From Pseudoalteromonas rubra (lineage in GTDB: Bacteria > Pseudomonadota > Gammaproteobacteria > Enterobacterales > Alteromonadaceae): DNA of 64,000 nt. Positions 8,691-16,400 of the stretch are shown one piece after another; positions within the stretch are counted from its first letter, which is position 1, and every line of letters begins with the position of its first letter. The translations under genes and the position numbers were made by a program. Where the stretch lies: contig NZ_JXYA01000031.1 of the NCBI RefSeq assembly GCF_000967655.1, positions 62,001-126,000 on the forward strand. The letters run 5' to 3'. The notes under the pieces were generated by a model. It worked only from the letters and a program-made list of their open reading frames with translations, ran no database searches and was not told the origin of the DNA.

Positions 8691-9052
8691 AATTTACTCT
8701 TGTTGTTTGGATTTGACCCTGACAAGCATGCAGGTAAATTATTGAGGAAGGCTCGCGTAGTTATCACGAAATCATCACAAGAGCGTGACGTTTTATTCCC
8801 GGGCATTGTTGCTTGCCAAAACGGGCTTGTGTACGACTCTGTTCTTTTGAGTTTTCAGCGAGTTTTTTTCACTCAGTTGTTAGAGTGTGGCCCTGAGCAG
8901 CCATAGGCATAAAGTAAGTCAGACTCTGACTGGTGCGTATTTAAACTGTGATTGGTTGAGAAGGAAAAGCGAAGCGCATGTGACAGGAGGTGATATAGAG
9001 CAGGGAGTGATCATAAGCCCGCTTTTTAGCGGGCAAGGGCTTTATCGGGTGA
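8691..9052. other. Gene-free stretch with a short hairpin
   Basis: No credible coding frame is visible. A GC-rich hairpin (GCCCGCT/AGCGGGC) at about 9017-9034 lies just after the small peptide gene, where a terminator would be, but its U-tract on the minus strand is poor. The left part must contain the promoter of the spondin operon; no clear hexamers were found. Confidence 0.4.
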
Positions 9053-9214
9053 TTAGCACGCCCGCGATGTTAGTGTGCCCGGACAGCGATGATCTGACCA
9101 ACAGTAGTAAGTTTGTTCTACACCACCGGCTACTTGCGGTGTCATGTTTGCAGGTACGCCTGCTTTGTCGTTAGATAGGGCTTTCATTGGTTTCTTTTTT
9201 AGTTTTAGTAACAT
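9053..9214 (-). CDS. Small double-glycine leader peptide (RiPP or bacteriocin-like precursor)
   Basis: The 53-residue product is read from ATG 9214 to TAA 9055-9053, with a strong ribosome binding site (AAAGGAG, six bases upstream). The N-terminal half is a basic, leucine-rich leader (LLKLKKKPMKALSNDKAG) running to the motif NMTPQVAGG, a classic double-glycine processing site. The remaining 23 residues (VEQTYYCWSDHRCPGTLTSR plus AC at the end) form a Cys-, Trp- and Thr-containing core with three cysteines. This matches the architecture of class I lanthipeptide-like and other peptidase-transporter-processed precursors. No modification enzyme, peptidase or C39 transporter is encoded nearby, so it is an orphan precursor if real. 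Confidence 0.65.
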   Translation of the reverse strand: MLLKLKKKPMKALSNDKAGVPANMTPQVAGGVEQTYYCWSDHRCPGTLTSRAC

Positions 9215-9427
9215 GATTATCTCCTTTGATAGTTACATCTAGTAACCTAGCACAGGATGGAAGTGAAAATAAAGTAAAATATTTACTTTATTTTTATATC
9301 AAAATTAAATTATTTCCTGTCTTAAGTAATCGTCGTGATCTGACACAGGTAGTCGGCCAGGTTTGAATGTCATCAAGACAGAGTTAGCATGGGCGTGGTG
9401 GGGTACTGTTTATGGCTGTACACGGCA
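9215..9427. other. Upstream region of the small peptide gene
   Basis: This AT-rich interval between the peptide gene and the PilZ terminator should carry the peptide gene promoter on the minus strand. It contains the long palindrome at 9266-9294. No other gene is visible. Confidence 0.4.
9266..9294. promoter_or_regulatory. Perfect AT-rich palindrome, possible operator
   Basis: The arms AAATAAAGTAAA and TTTACTTTATTT are perfect inverted complements around a 3-base centre, with one further pair outside. It lies about 52 bases upstream of the peptide gene start, a position suited to an operator overlapping its promoter. A transcript hairpin is also possible but no terminator function fits, since there is no upstream gene reading toward it within range. 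Confidence 0.45.
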
Positions 9428-9473
9428 CAAAGAAAAAGGGTGCGCACAAGGGTGTAAAGCCACCCTTGTGCGC
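9428..9473 (-). terminator. Intrinsic terminator of the PilZ gene
   Basis: A perfect 13-base-pair stem (GCGCACAAGGGTG paired with CACCCTTGTGCGC) with a 6-base loop is followed on the minus strand by CCCTTTTTCTTT. It lies about 20 bases beyond the PilZ stop codon. Confidence 0.85.
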
Positions 9474-9491
9474 CTTTGTCCATACCGGAGC

Positions 9492-9854
9492 TTAGTCGTG
9501 CAGTAACAGTTGCTCAAGGTCGCGATGCAGTACGTCGTCATCTCCCAGGTTCAGCTCAATCAGGCGCTTGAGGTGGGTCACACTGTCAAGATCTATCTGA
9601 TTGCAGTGCACGCCAAGGTGGCCTTCTTCTATATGACGAACCTGAACCTCCATTGCGATTTGAATATCGCTTTGTGGCAGGGCAAAGCGCAAACTGGCTG
9701 GCTCATCCTTGAGGGGCACATACCCCACAGGTAACGTCAACAGCGCGCCATTGAGTGACAGGTCAATCACTTCGCACTTGTAATCGCCACTGGCCGTCAT
9801 AAGCAGGGCCGGGTTAGAAAACAGTACGCGTGAAAATCGTCTACGTTCTTTCAT
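9492..9854 (-). CDS. PilZ-domain c-di-GMP-binding protein
   Basis: The product has 120 residues and is essentially a single PilZ domain. The N-terminal RRRFSR box (residues 4-9) and the second signature DLSLNG (about 32-37) are both present, the two motifs that wrap cyclic di-GMP. Such stand-alone PilZ proteins act as cytosolic effectors on motility, polysaccharide synthesis or pili; the partner here is unknown. Several c-di-GMP enzymes lie further along the window. The gene has its own strong terminator. Confidence 0.88.
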   Translation of the reverse strand: MKERRRFSRVLFSNPALLMTASGDYKCEVIDLSLNGALLTLPVGYVPLKDEPASLRFALPQSDIQIAMEVQVRHIEEGHLGVHCNQIDLDSVTHLKRLIELNLGDDDVLHRDLEQLLLHD

Positions 9855-9943
9855 CGGTATTCTCTTAGCTTGTTTCTCTATAGCTTAGCCAGTTTTTTGC
9901 CGACTCTCCACTTTGCAGAGCAAATTCCAGTTCAGAGCAGGTA

Positions 9944-9970
9944 TAAAAAAGCCCCGAAAATCAGGGCTTT
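9944..9970 (-). terminator. Intrinsic terminator of ettA
   Basis: On the minus strand AAGCCCTGATTTTCGGGGCTT forms a short GC-rich stem followed by TTTTATACC. It sits about 20 bases after the ettA stop codon. Confidence 0.8.
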
Positions 9971-9989
9971 TATCTGGCGCTATGGGTTA

Positions 9990-11654
9990 TCAGCCAATTT
10001 TCTTGTATTTAATACGCTTTGGCTCAGCGGCTTCGGCGCCATAGGTCTTTTTCAGCCACTCTTCGTATTCGGTGTAGTTACCGTCGAAGAAGTTCACCTG
10101 ACCTTCGTCACGGTAATCCAGAATGTGTGTCGCTATCCGGTCGAGGAACCAGCGGTCGTGCGAGATACACATAACGCAGCCCGGGAATTCCAGAATGGCG
10201 TTTTCCAGTGCTCGCAGGGTTTCTACATCCAGGTCGTTGGTAGGCTCATCCAGCAAGATCACGTTACCACCTGCTTTGAGCAGTTTAGCCAGGTGCAGTC
10301 GGTTGCGCTCACCACCGGAAAGCTCTTTTACGAACTTCTGCTGGTCGTTACCCTTGAAGTTAAAGCGGCCCACATAAGCACGGCTGGGTACTTCAAAGTT
10401 GCCAATTTTCAGGATGTCCTGACCGTCTGACACTTCCTGGAATACGGTATTATTGCCGTCCATGTCATCACGGAACTGCTCAACGGTGGCCAGCTGCACG
10501 GTCTCACCCAGTACAATCTCACCGCTGTCTGGCTGGTGTTGGCCGCTTAACATTCTGAACAGCGTCGACTTACCAGCACCGTTGGCACCAATGATCCCAA
10601 CGATTGCGCCTTTTGGTACCGAGAAGCTCAAGTTGTCGATCAGGACGCGGTCGCCAAAGCTCTTGGTCAGGTTGTTCACTTCAATGACCTGATCGCCCAG
10701 ACGCGGACCCGGTGGAATAAACAGCTCGTTGGTTTCGTTACGCTTCTGATAATCCGACTGCTGCAACTCGCTAAACTGTGCCATACGGGCTTTTGATTTA
10801 GCCTGACGGCCTTTCGGATTAGAGCGAACCCACTCAAGTTCTTTCTCAATCGACTTCTGGCGTGCTTTTTCAGACTTCTCTTCTTGCTTCAGACGCGCAT
10901 CTTTTTGCTCCAGCCATGAAGAGTAGTTGCCTTCCCATGGAATACCATGGCCACGGTCCAGTTCGAGGATCCAACCCGCAACATTGTCGAGGAAGTAACG
11001 GTCGTGGGTAATGGCAACCACAGTGCCTTCGTAATCGTGTAAGAAGCGCTCTAACCAGGCAACCGACTCGGCATCCAGGTGGTTGGTCGGTTCGTCCAGT
11101 AACAGCATGTCTGGTTTTTCAAGTAACAGACGACAAATTGCAACCCGGCGACGTTCACCCCCTGACAGGTGCTCAATTTTAGCATCCCACTCCGGTAAGC
11201 GCAGTGCATCGGCAGCACGCTCCAGGGCGTTGTCCAGATTGTGACCATCATGGGCCTGAATAATCGCTTCCAGTTCGCCTTGTTCTTTGGCCAGAGCATC
11301 GAAGTCGGCGTCTTCCATTGCGTACTCGGCGTAAACTTCGTCCAGGCGGCTCAGTGCGCGTTTTACTTCACCCACTGCTTCTTCAATGGTTTCGCGCACA
11401 GTTTTGCTTTCATCCAGCACTGGCTCCTGCGGCAGGTAACCAATTTTGGTGCCAGGTTGTGGACGTGCTTCTCCTTCAAACTCGGTATCGACCCCGGCCA
11501 TAATGCGTAACAGGGTTGATTTACCCGCACCATTTAGACCGAGCACACCGATTTTGGCACCCGGAAAAAAGCACAGAGAAATATCTTTTAAGATTGTGCG
11601 TTTGGGTGGCACTACTTTGCTCACCCGCGACATTGTATAGATATATTGAGCCAT
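9990..11654 (-). CDS. ettA: Energy-dependent translational throttle protein EttA (ABC-F)
   Basis: The product has 554 residues, the length usual for EttA, starting at ATG 11654 (MAQYIYTMSRVSK). Two ABC ATPase domains are present: Walker A motifs GLNGAGKST and GANGAGKST, signature motifs LSGGE in both halves, and Walker B motifs ending LLLDEPTNHLD and ILLDEPTNDLD. They flank the arm and the charged P-site tRNA interaction motif linker (about 240-310). There is no membrane domain. EttA binds the ribosomal E site and gates the first elongation step according to the ATP/ADP ratio. A conserved housekeeping gene, it marks the chromosomal left border of the tail cassette. Confidence 0.95.
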   Translation of the reverse strand: MAQYIYTMSRVSKVVPPKRTILKDISLCFFPGAKIGVLGLNGAGKSTLLRIMAGVDTEFEGEARPQPGTKIGYLPQEPVLDESKTVRETIEEAVGEVKRALSRLDEVYAEYAMEDADFDALAKEQGELEAIIQAHDGHNLDNALERAADALRLPEWDAKIEHLSGGERRRVAICRLLLEKPDMLLLDEPTNHLDAESVAWLERFLHDYEGTVVAITHDRYFLDNVAGWILELDRGHGIPWEGNYSSWLEQKDARLKQEEKSEKARQKSIEKELEWVRSNPKGRQAKSKARMAQFSELQQSDYQKRNETNELFIPPGPRLGDQVIEVNNLTKSFGDRVLIDNLSFSVPKGAIVGIIGANGAGKSTLFRMLSGQHQPDSGEIVLGETVQLATVEQFRDDMDGNNTVFQEVSDGQDILKIGNFEVPSRAYVGRFNFKGNDQQKFVKELSGGERNRLHLAKLLKAGGNVILLDEPTNDLDVETLRALENAILEFPGCVMCISHDRWFLDRIATHILDYRDEGQVNFFDGNYTEYEEWLKKTYGAEAAEPKRIKYKKIG

Positions 11655-12177
11655 GAATTTTGCTTCTCTTTGTTTAGATGTGGTTATTTTAGTGAATGCG
11701 GTGCATGGGGGCAATGTTTGTCTGGCATACTGCATTAAAGAAGCAATCTATTGTTGTTATATTTACTTTTGTTATTTTATGTTTCAACTTGTTTTCGTCT
11801 GGTGGCTTTATTACTCAATCTTGAATTCAACTTGCTTGATTTTTTTAACTTTATAATTGTTAGGGCATTATTGACCTGTTTTGAATCGGGGGAACGGGTA
11901 TTATGTGTCTAAGCTTGATAAAGCTACGACATGGAGTTGTAAACATGTGATGCGATATTTGCACCAGTGCACATCACGTCCAGTGGGTGTACCACTCAAT
12001 GAATTGGGACAGCAAACCGCCCATTTTTAGCGTACTAACACCCGGTCCGCTCTCGCATCAACTCAATAACCCAAAAAATGACAGTGACGAAAGACGCCAG
12101 GGATGACACAGCATGCTAGTGGCTGTCTGTCAGGGAGCGTTCTGTTTAACAAATGACTTCACAGTATAAGGAAAACG
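11655..12177. other. Intergenic region at the left edge of the tail cassette
   Basis: This region separates the divergent ettA from the cassette regulator. It must hold the promoters of both. It contains an inverted repeat ACAGC-N9-GCTGT (12108-12126) about 50 bases before the regulator, a possible operator. No canonical LexA box (CTGT-N8-ACAG) was seen, and no attachment-site repeat or coding frame is evident. Confidence 0.4.
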
Positions 12178-12453
12178 ATGAAGCAATTTATGCACGCACA
12201 GTCGCGGCTTACACCGCAACGAAAAACGCCTTTGGGTGCCGATATTCTTCGCTTTGCCCGGCGTCTTCGAGGTTATACGCAGGCCGAATCGGCTGCGCAC
12301 TATGGTGTTGAGGAGCGTACATTAAGGCGTTGGGAAAACAAAGAGTACAGCCCCAGATGGAACGATGTAGTCGGTCTGGTGGAGGATGTGTACTCGCTCG
12401 ATATTTTAGAAGTAATAGGAAAGATCAATGATGATGACACAACCAACCATTAA
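12178..12453 (+). CDS. Helix-turn-helix transcriptional regulator of the tail cassette
   Basis: The product has 91 residues. A Cro/CI-type helix-turn-helix occupies about residues 22-75 (LRGYTQAESAAHYGVEERTL then RRWENKEYSP). It has no ligand or peptidase domain, so unlike CI it cannot self-cleave. The position at the head of the cassette, 26 bases overlapping the next gene, suggests control of tailocin expression. It could be an activator like PrtN or a repressor; sequence does not decide. AGGAAAACG precedes the start. Confidence 0.75.
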   Translation: MKQFMHAQSRLTPQRKTPLGADILRFARRLRGYTQAESAAHYGVEERTLRRWENKEYSPRWNDVVGLVEDVYSLDILEVIGKINDDDTTNH

Positions 12454-12790
12454 GCAGCTGCGCACCGCGTTAAAGCGCTGGGGTCGATTCTGGCGTACCA
12501 AAGAGCTGGGTAAAGGGTTTAGCCGTCAGGCTGTGACCGAACGGGTAGGTGATTCTGGTGCAGGCTACATCAGCAGCGACATGATGACGGTGCCTGAAGA
12601 AATTGAAACACTGACACAGTGCATTGCCAGGTTGCGACCTGAATGTATTCGGGCGCTGCGAGGCAAGTATCTGGTTGAGGGGGATATTGCCCTGGTTGCT
12701 AAAACTCTGGGATTTGACTCCAAACGGTCGATGGAGTTTTGGCTGGTGAAAGCAGAAAGAAGCCTGCTCCAGAGCTTATGTCATCCATAA
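12428..12790 (+). CDS. Small phage regulatory protein, antitermination Q-like
   Basis: The product has 120 residues, basic at the N-terminus (about 6-35), with a central segment (LRPECIRALRGKYLVEG) and a C-terminal helix-turn-helix-like stretch (IALVAKTLGFDSKRSMEFWL). This arrangement recalls the Phage_antitermQ family and sigma-4-like phage late regulators. The overlap with the regulator gene and its place before the lysis genes fit a late regulator. Internal terminators in the cassette would make an antiterminator useful. The family call is tentative. Confidence 0.5.
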   Translation: MMMTQPTIKQLRTALKRWGRFWRTKELGKGFSRQAVTERVGDSGAGYISSDMMTVPEEIETLTQCIARLRPECIRALRGKYLVEGDIALVAKTLGFDSKRSMEFWLVKAERSLLQSLCHP

Positions 12791-12799
12791 GGAGCAAGT

Positions 12800-13219
12800 A
12801 TGACCATTATGAACACGGTTGAGCAGTTAAAGAAGCATGAAGGGTTTCGCCGTTTCCCTTACTACTGCACAGCGGGCAAGCTGACCATAGGGTATGGCAG
12901 AAATCTGGAACAGAACGGCATCGCAGAGGAAGAAGCGGAACAGTTGCTGGCACAGGATGTGGCCAATGCACAGGCCGGCGTGCGGCGCCGCATAGACACA
13001 GTGCACTGCAACGAGGCCAGGCAGGCCGTACTGACCAATATGGCGTTTAATTTGGGGATGCAGGGATTGCTGGGCTTCAAAAAGATGCTTGAGGCAGTGC
13101 AAAGTGGCGATTTTGAGCGTGCTGCACTGGAAATGCTGGACAGCCGCTGGGCTCGCCAGGTGCCAGAGCGGGCGCAGGAGCTGGCTCAGCAAATGCTCAG
13201 TGGCCAGTGGCAGTCTTAA
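12800..13219 (+). CDS. Endolysin, glycoside hydrolase family 24 lysozyme
   Basis: The product has 139 residues and hydrolyses the peptidoglycan glycan chain to release particles. The catalytic pattern E-x8-C-x5-T is visible as Glu14 (KKHEGFR), Cys23 and Thr29 (LTIGYGRN); many phage members carry Cys in place of the Asp20 of T4 lysozyme. The downstream helix NMAFNLGMQGLLGFKKM is typical of the family. No signal peptide or signal-anchor segment is present, so export needs a holin. AAGGAG precedes the first ATG. It lies 9 bases after the Q-like gene. Confidence 0.9.
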   Translation: MTIMNTVEQLKKHEGFRRFPYYCTAGKLTIGYGRNLEQNGIAEEEAEQLLAQDVANAQAGVRRRIDTVHCNEARQAVLTNMAFNLGMQGLLGFKKMLEAVQSGDFERAALEMLDSRWARQVPERAQELAQQMLSGQWQS

Positions 13220-13258
13220 ATTGCTGGGGGTAACTATGAATGAGGAGGTGGCCAAACC

Positions 13259-13504
13259 ATGCAAGCCGATCAATGGCAAATGAAAAAGGAGCTGAATCTG
13301 GCTCATATCCTGACCACCATTGCATTGGTGGTGTCGGGCATTTTATATCTAAACGATCTGGATAAACGGATCACCACAAACTCACAGGAGCTGGCACATT
13401 TAAAGCAGATCCGCAAAGAGGACCAGAAGCGCATCGAAAAGCGTCTGGATTCTATCGACAAAAAACTCGACGCCCTGTTGAGTGCAAAACGCAATAACGG
13501 CTAG
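13259..13504 (+). CDS. Small membrane protein with coiled coil, probable lysis accessory (holin or spanin-like)
   Basis: The product has 81 residues. A single hydrophobic segment (about 16-31, ILTTIALVVSGILYL) is followed by a highly charged heptad-like helix to the C-terminus. GAGGAGG lies nine bases upstream of ATG 13259. Its position directly after the endolysin is where holin, antiholin or Rz genes lie in R-pyocin clusters. One membrane pass and a coiled coil fit either a class III-like holin or an i-spanin; I cannot choose. No second spanin gene is visible. Confidence 0.65.
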   Translation: MQADQWQMKKELNLAHILTTIALVVSGILYLNDLDKRITTNSQELAHLKQIRKEDQKRIEKRLDSIDKKLDALLSAKRNNG

Positions 13505-13636
13505 CTAAGGGCACAGTCGATGCAGCACATCTGCATCAGGTTGCACCGCCAAAGCATTCTGCCTCGTCCTTTTAATGACTGAATTGACCTGAACAATCTT
13601 GTCCGGGCGGGACGATTTTGCCTGAGGAATTGACTT

Positions 13637-14458
13637 ATGAATACCGCGATTGACTTATCACGCCTGGCTCCCCCAGCGGTGATAGAAACACTAAATTACG
13701 ACGAAATCCGCCAAGCGCTCATAAGCGCTATCACCGAACGCCTGCCGGAACACACGCTATTGGCGTCTGATCCGGCAGTCAAAGTCCTGGAGGTTGCCGC
13801 TTATCGGGAATTACTGTTAAGGCAAAGAGTTAACGACGCTGCCCAGGCTGTGATGCTGGCCTTTGCGGCAGGAAGCAACCTGGATCACTTGGGTGCCCTG
13901 TTTGGTGTTGTCCGCTCGCAAGGGGAGAGCGATGAACGTTACCGCGCCCGCATTCCCCTGTCATTAGAAAGCCACAGTATGGCTGGCACCAATGGGGCTT
14001 ATCAGTTTCAGGCGATGTCGGCTGACCCGCGAGTGCGGGATGTGCATGTGGCCTCAAATACGCCGGGTGTGGTGGAGGTCACGGTGCTCACTGAGTTGGG
14101 GGCAGATCGGACGGCGGTGCAGGCTGCGGTGTCGGCACATCTTAACCATGAAGATGTTCGGCCACTGACAGATCAGGTGCAGGTAACGGTTACACGGCCA
14201 ACCAATGTGGTGGTTGATGCACATATCTACCTCAATCCGGGTGTGAATGAGGCTCAGGTCAGGCTGGCAATTGATACGGCTATGGACGATTTCAACCGCG
14301 CACATACCCGCCTGGGCAAAGAGATCCCACATTCAGCCATTATCGATATGTTGCACCAGGGCGGGGTGCGCAAAATCAAGCTCTTGTCGCCCTCGGATGA
14401 CATAACGCCTGAGGCAACACAGGCCGTGAGTTTGTCACTGCAACTGTCGTTTTTATAG
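13637..14458 (+). CDS. Baseplate protein J, copy 1
   Basis: The product has 273 residues, close to P2 gpJ (about 300). The baseplate_J signature runs through LLASDPAVKVLEVAAYRELLLRQRVNDAA (about residues 41-70), ANLDHLGALFGV-like and SDERYRARIPLSLESHSMAG (about 98-118). The second half carries the VRPLTDQVQVT segment shared by all three copies. J forms the wedge ring of the baseplate that holds I and the fibres. It lies 8 bases before I copy 1 and starts after GAGG. It is the shortest of the three J copies, lacking insertions near residues 95 and 165 found in copy 2. Confidence 0.93.
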   Translation: MNTAIDLSRLAPPAVIETLNYDEIRQALISAITERLPEHTLLASDPAVKVLEVAAYRELLLRQRVNDAAQAVMLAFAAGSNLDHLGALFGVVRSQGESDERYRARIPLSLESHSMAGTNGAYQFQAMSADPRVRDVHVASNTPGVVEVTVLTELGADRTAVQAAVSAHLNHEDVRPLTDQVQVTVTRPTNVVVDAHIYLNPGVNEAQVRLAIDTAMDDFNRAHTRLGKEIPHSAIIDMLHQGGVRKIKLLSPSDDITPEATQAVSLSLQLSFL

Positions 14459-14466
14459 GAGGGGCA

Positions 14467-15477
14467 ATGACTGCGACAACACAATTATTGCCGCCCGGCG
14501 CAAGCGTACTGGAACGTGGCTTGAGCGAAGTAACACAGTGCACCGAGCGTGGGGTTGTGCCAGAGCAGATAGCCAAACTGTGGGATCCACAAAGCTGCCC
14601 GGAATCATTGTTGCCCTGGCTGGCCTGGGCGCTGTCGGTGGATGAGTGGGATGAAAGCTGGCCGAGCGAGACCAAGCGGGCATTGATCGCCCGCTCAGTG
14701 CCTATCCATAAGCATAAAGGAACAGTGGGCTCGGTTAAGCGGGCACTGTCCTCACTCGGTCTGGAGCTGGAGTTTTTCGAGTGGTTTGAGGATACCGATG
14801 ATGTCTACCTGGCTCCTTACCTAAGCAAGGAGCCGCATACCTTTGTGTTTATCGCCTGGGCCAATGCACTGCCTTACACCAGCCGGGCTATCAAGCTGGA
14901 CCAGACGCTGTACGACGCCATTTATCGGGTGACTAACCAGACCAAGCCACAAAAGGCCCATTTTGATTTTCTGGTTGGGATGAAAATGGCCAGTGGTGCG
15001 GCGGCAGGCGCAATCGTTCACCCGATCACACACAAGCGGATGTATGCGGCGGTGGAGCCCTGTATTGGCGACAAAGCCAAACAGCGAAGCAGCCAGGCTG
15101 GTTTGTCTGTGGCGGCTAACCTGTCGCGCAGCCGCTATCAGGTGCTCAGGCACCGAAGCGGGGTGGATAAACTGCGCCACCGTACCGCACATGGTGAGTT
15201 GCCGATGGCCGCCAATTTATCGCGCACGCGCTATCAGGTGCTCAGACAGGTTATCGAGAGCGCCAAAGTGCGCCGCTGTCACTGGCGCGGTGCGCTGGAT
15301 CAGACACTGAGCATTACCCGCAAACCGCTTCAGGTGGTTCGTTTCAGGGGACTTACGGATCAGCGTATTCCCGATCATTTTATTAATAGTACCAGTTGCG
15401 CTGCGCCCTTGCTGCACATCAGCCGCCGTCGGGTGAGTGCTGTGCGTTGCTATGGCACGCTCGGCGCACCTGCATAA
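14467..15477 (+). CDS. Tail protein I, copy 1, with C-terminal repeat extension
   Basis: The product has 336 residues against about 176 for P2 gpI. The gpI core occupies about residues 1-185 (LWDPQSCPESLLPWLAWALS and VDEWDESW are the hallmarks, then the IHKHKGTVGSVKRAL helix). The C-terminal 150 residues are an added arginine-rich region containing two copies of AANLSRxRYQVLR (about 217 and 247) and related HRxG stretches. gpI connects wedge to fibre. The extension is different in each of the three copies, so it may be tuned to its own fibre. Confidence 0.9.
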   Translation: MTATTQLLPPGASVLERGLSEVTQCTERGVVPEQIAKLWDPQSCPESLLPWLAWALSVDEWDESWPSETKRALIARSVPIHKHKGTVGSVKRALSSLGLELEFFEWFEDTDDVYLAPYLSKEPHTFVFIAWANALPYTSRAIKLDQTLYDAIYRVTNQTKPQKAHFDFLVGMKMASGAAAGAIVHPITHKRMYAAVEPCIGDKAKQRSSQAGLSVAANLSRSRYQVLRHRSGVDKLRHRTAHGELPMAANLSRTRYQVLRQVIESAKVRRCHWRGALDQTLSITRKPLQVVRFRGLTDQRIPDHFINSTSCAAPLLHISRRRVSAVRCYGTLGAPA

Positions 15478-15491
15478 AGGAGTTAGGACTA

Positions 15492-16046
15492 ATGAGTATT
15501 TTGTTACAGCCCGTGATCACCTCGGCGGGCTTATCGGCGCTGTTCAGGGCGCAACAAGGCGGCTTTAAGGCCAAGATCAGCAAAGTGGGCCTGGGCAGCG
15601 GCAGCTATCAGCCACATGAAGGGATCACCCGCTTGCAGGATGAAAAGTACAGGCTGGACCTGGCCAGTGCTAAAACCCTGGCTGATGATAAACAGCTTCA
15701 TCTGACCGTGCGCGATGCCGAGCAGGTGGAGGGAGACGGGTTTTTCGTCAACGAAATTGGCTTTTACACCGAGGAAGAAGTGAATGGAGAGATCCAGTAT
15801 GTGTTGTTCGCTGTGTACTCTTCCGATGAACCTATTGCTTATAAATCCAATGATATTGAGCTATTGCTGGCGTTCGACTTAACCCTGACAGGGGTGCCTG
15901 CCGACTCGATCACTGTGATCGATCAGGGCGTGGAGTTCAATATTTTGGTGGCCCCGGAGCTGGCCAAGATGGGCGCAGCGCAAATTGGCAACATGAACCG
16001 CCATCTTAAGCTGAAATTTGCACTGATGGACAACGGGGTGCTGTAA
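15492..16046 (+). CDS. Tail-collar fibre adaptor (N-terminal H domain), copy 1
   Basis: The product has 184 residues and matches the N-terminal domain of P2-type gpH (phage tail-collar fibre domain): SILLQPVITSAGLSALF at the start, then ISKVGLGSGSYQP, VNEIGFYTEEE and FDLTLTGVPADSITV. In P2 this domain is the start of a long fibre; here it stops and the shaft and tip are separate genes. AAGGAGTTAGGACTA lies upstream of ATG 15492. It presumably docks a fibre to the J1/I1 wedge. Confidence 0.88.
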   Translation: MSILLQPVITSAGLSALFRAQQGGFKAKISKVGLGSGSYQPHEGITRLQDEKYRLDLASAKTLADDKQLHLTVRDAEQVEGDGFFVNEIGFYTEEEVNGEIQYVLFAVYSSDEPIAYKSNDIELLLAFDLTLTGVPADSITVIDQGVEFNILVAPELAKMGAAQIGNMNRHLKLKFALMDNGVL

Positions 16047-16079
16047 GCATCCGCTCAGCGCACCAAAGGAAGCAAAACA

Positions 16080-16358
16080 ATGACAGAACATAACCCGTTC
16101 GCAAAAAATGCGCCGCAGCGCGCACAACAGCTGGCCGAGGAAGCCATTAAACTGCTCAAACAGGCCAAAGCACTGCAGCATCAGGCGCAGGTGGATGCCG
16201 CCCGGATACAGGGATATCAGCAGCACAGCGATGGCCTGGCTTTTCAGTTTCTGGCTGCCTGCGCGGAATACGGCGAACACAGTCCACAAGCGGGTAAAGC
16301 CCGTGAGCACTGGCTGGGGGCGCGTAACGCCATTAAAGCCCAGTTTCCAAGAACCTAA
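16080..16358 (+). CDS. Small helical protein of module 1, unknown function
   Basis: The product has 92 residues, almost entirely alpha-helical and Ala/Gln-rich (AEEAIKLLKQAKALQHQAQ), ending in REHWLGARNAIKAQF. The position between adaptor H1 and the first fibre gene, and the terminal W-x-x-x-R pattern, hint at a fibre assembly chaperone. No equivalent is found in modules 2 and 3 at this place. I do not recognise a family. Confidence 0.6.
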   Translation: MTEHNPFAKNAPQRAQQLAEEAIKLLKQAKALQHQAQVDAARIQGYQQHSDGLAFQFLAACAEYGEHSPQAGKAREHWLGARNAIKAQFPRT

Positions 16359-16400
16359 TTTTATTTAACTTTTTAATTCCAATTTTAAATGGAGAAAACT

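Noticed and set aside
9870-10430. Plus-strand gene overlapping the end of ettA
   Set aside because: It runs antisense through well-conserved EttA sequence and a terminator.
11881-12177. LexA box controlling the cassette
   Set aside because: No CTGT-N8-ACAG match; only an ACAGC-N9-GCTGT inverted repeat, kept as a weak operator candidate.
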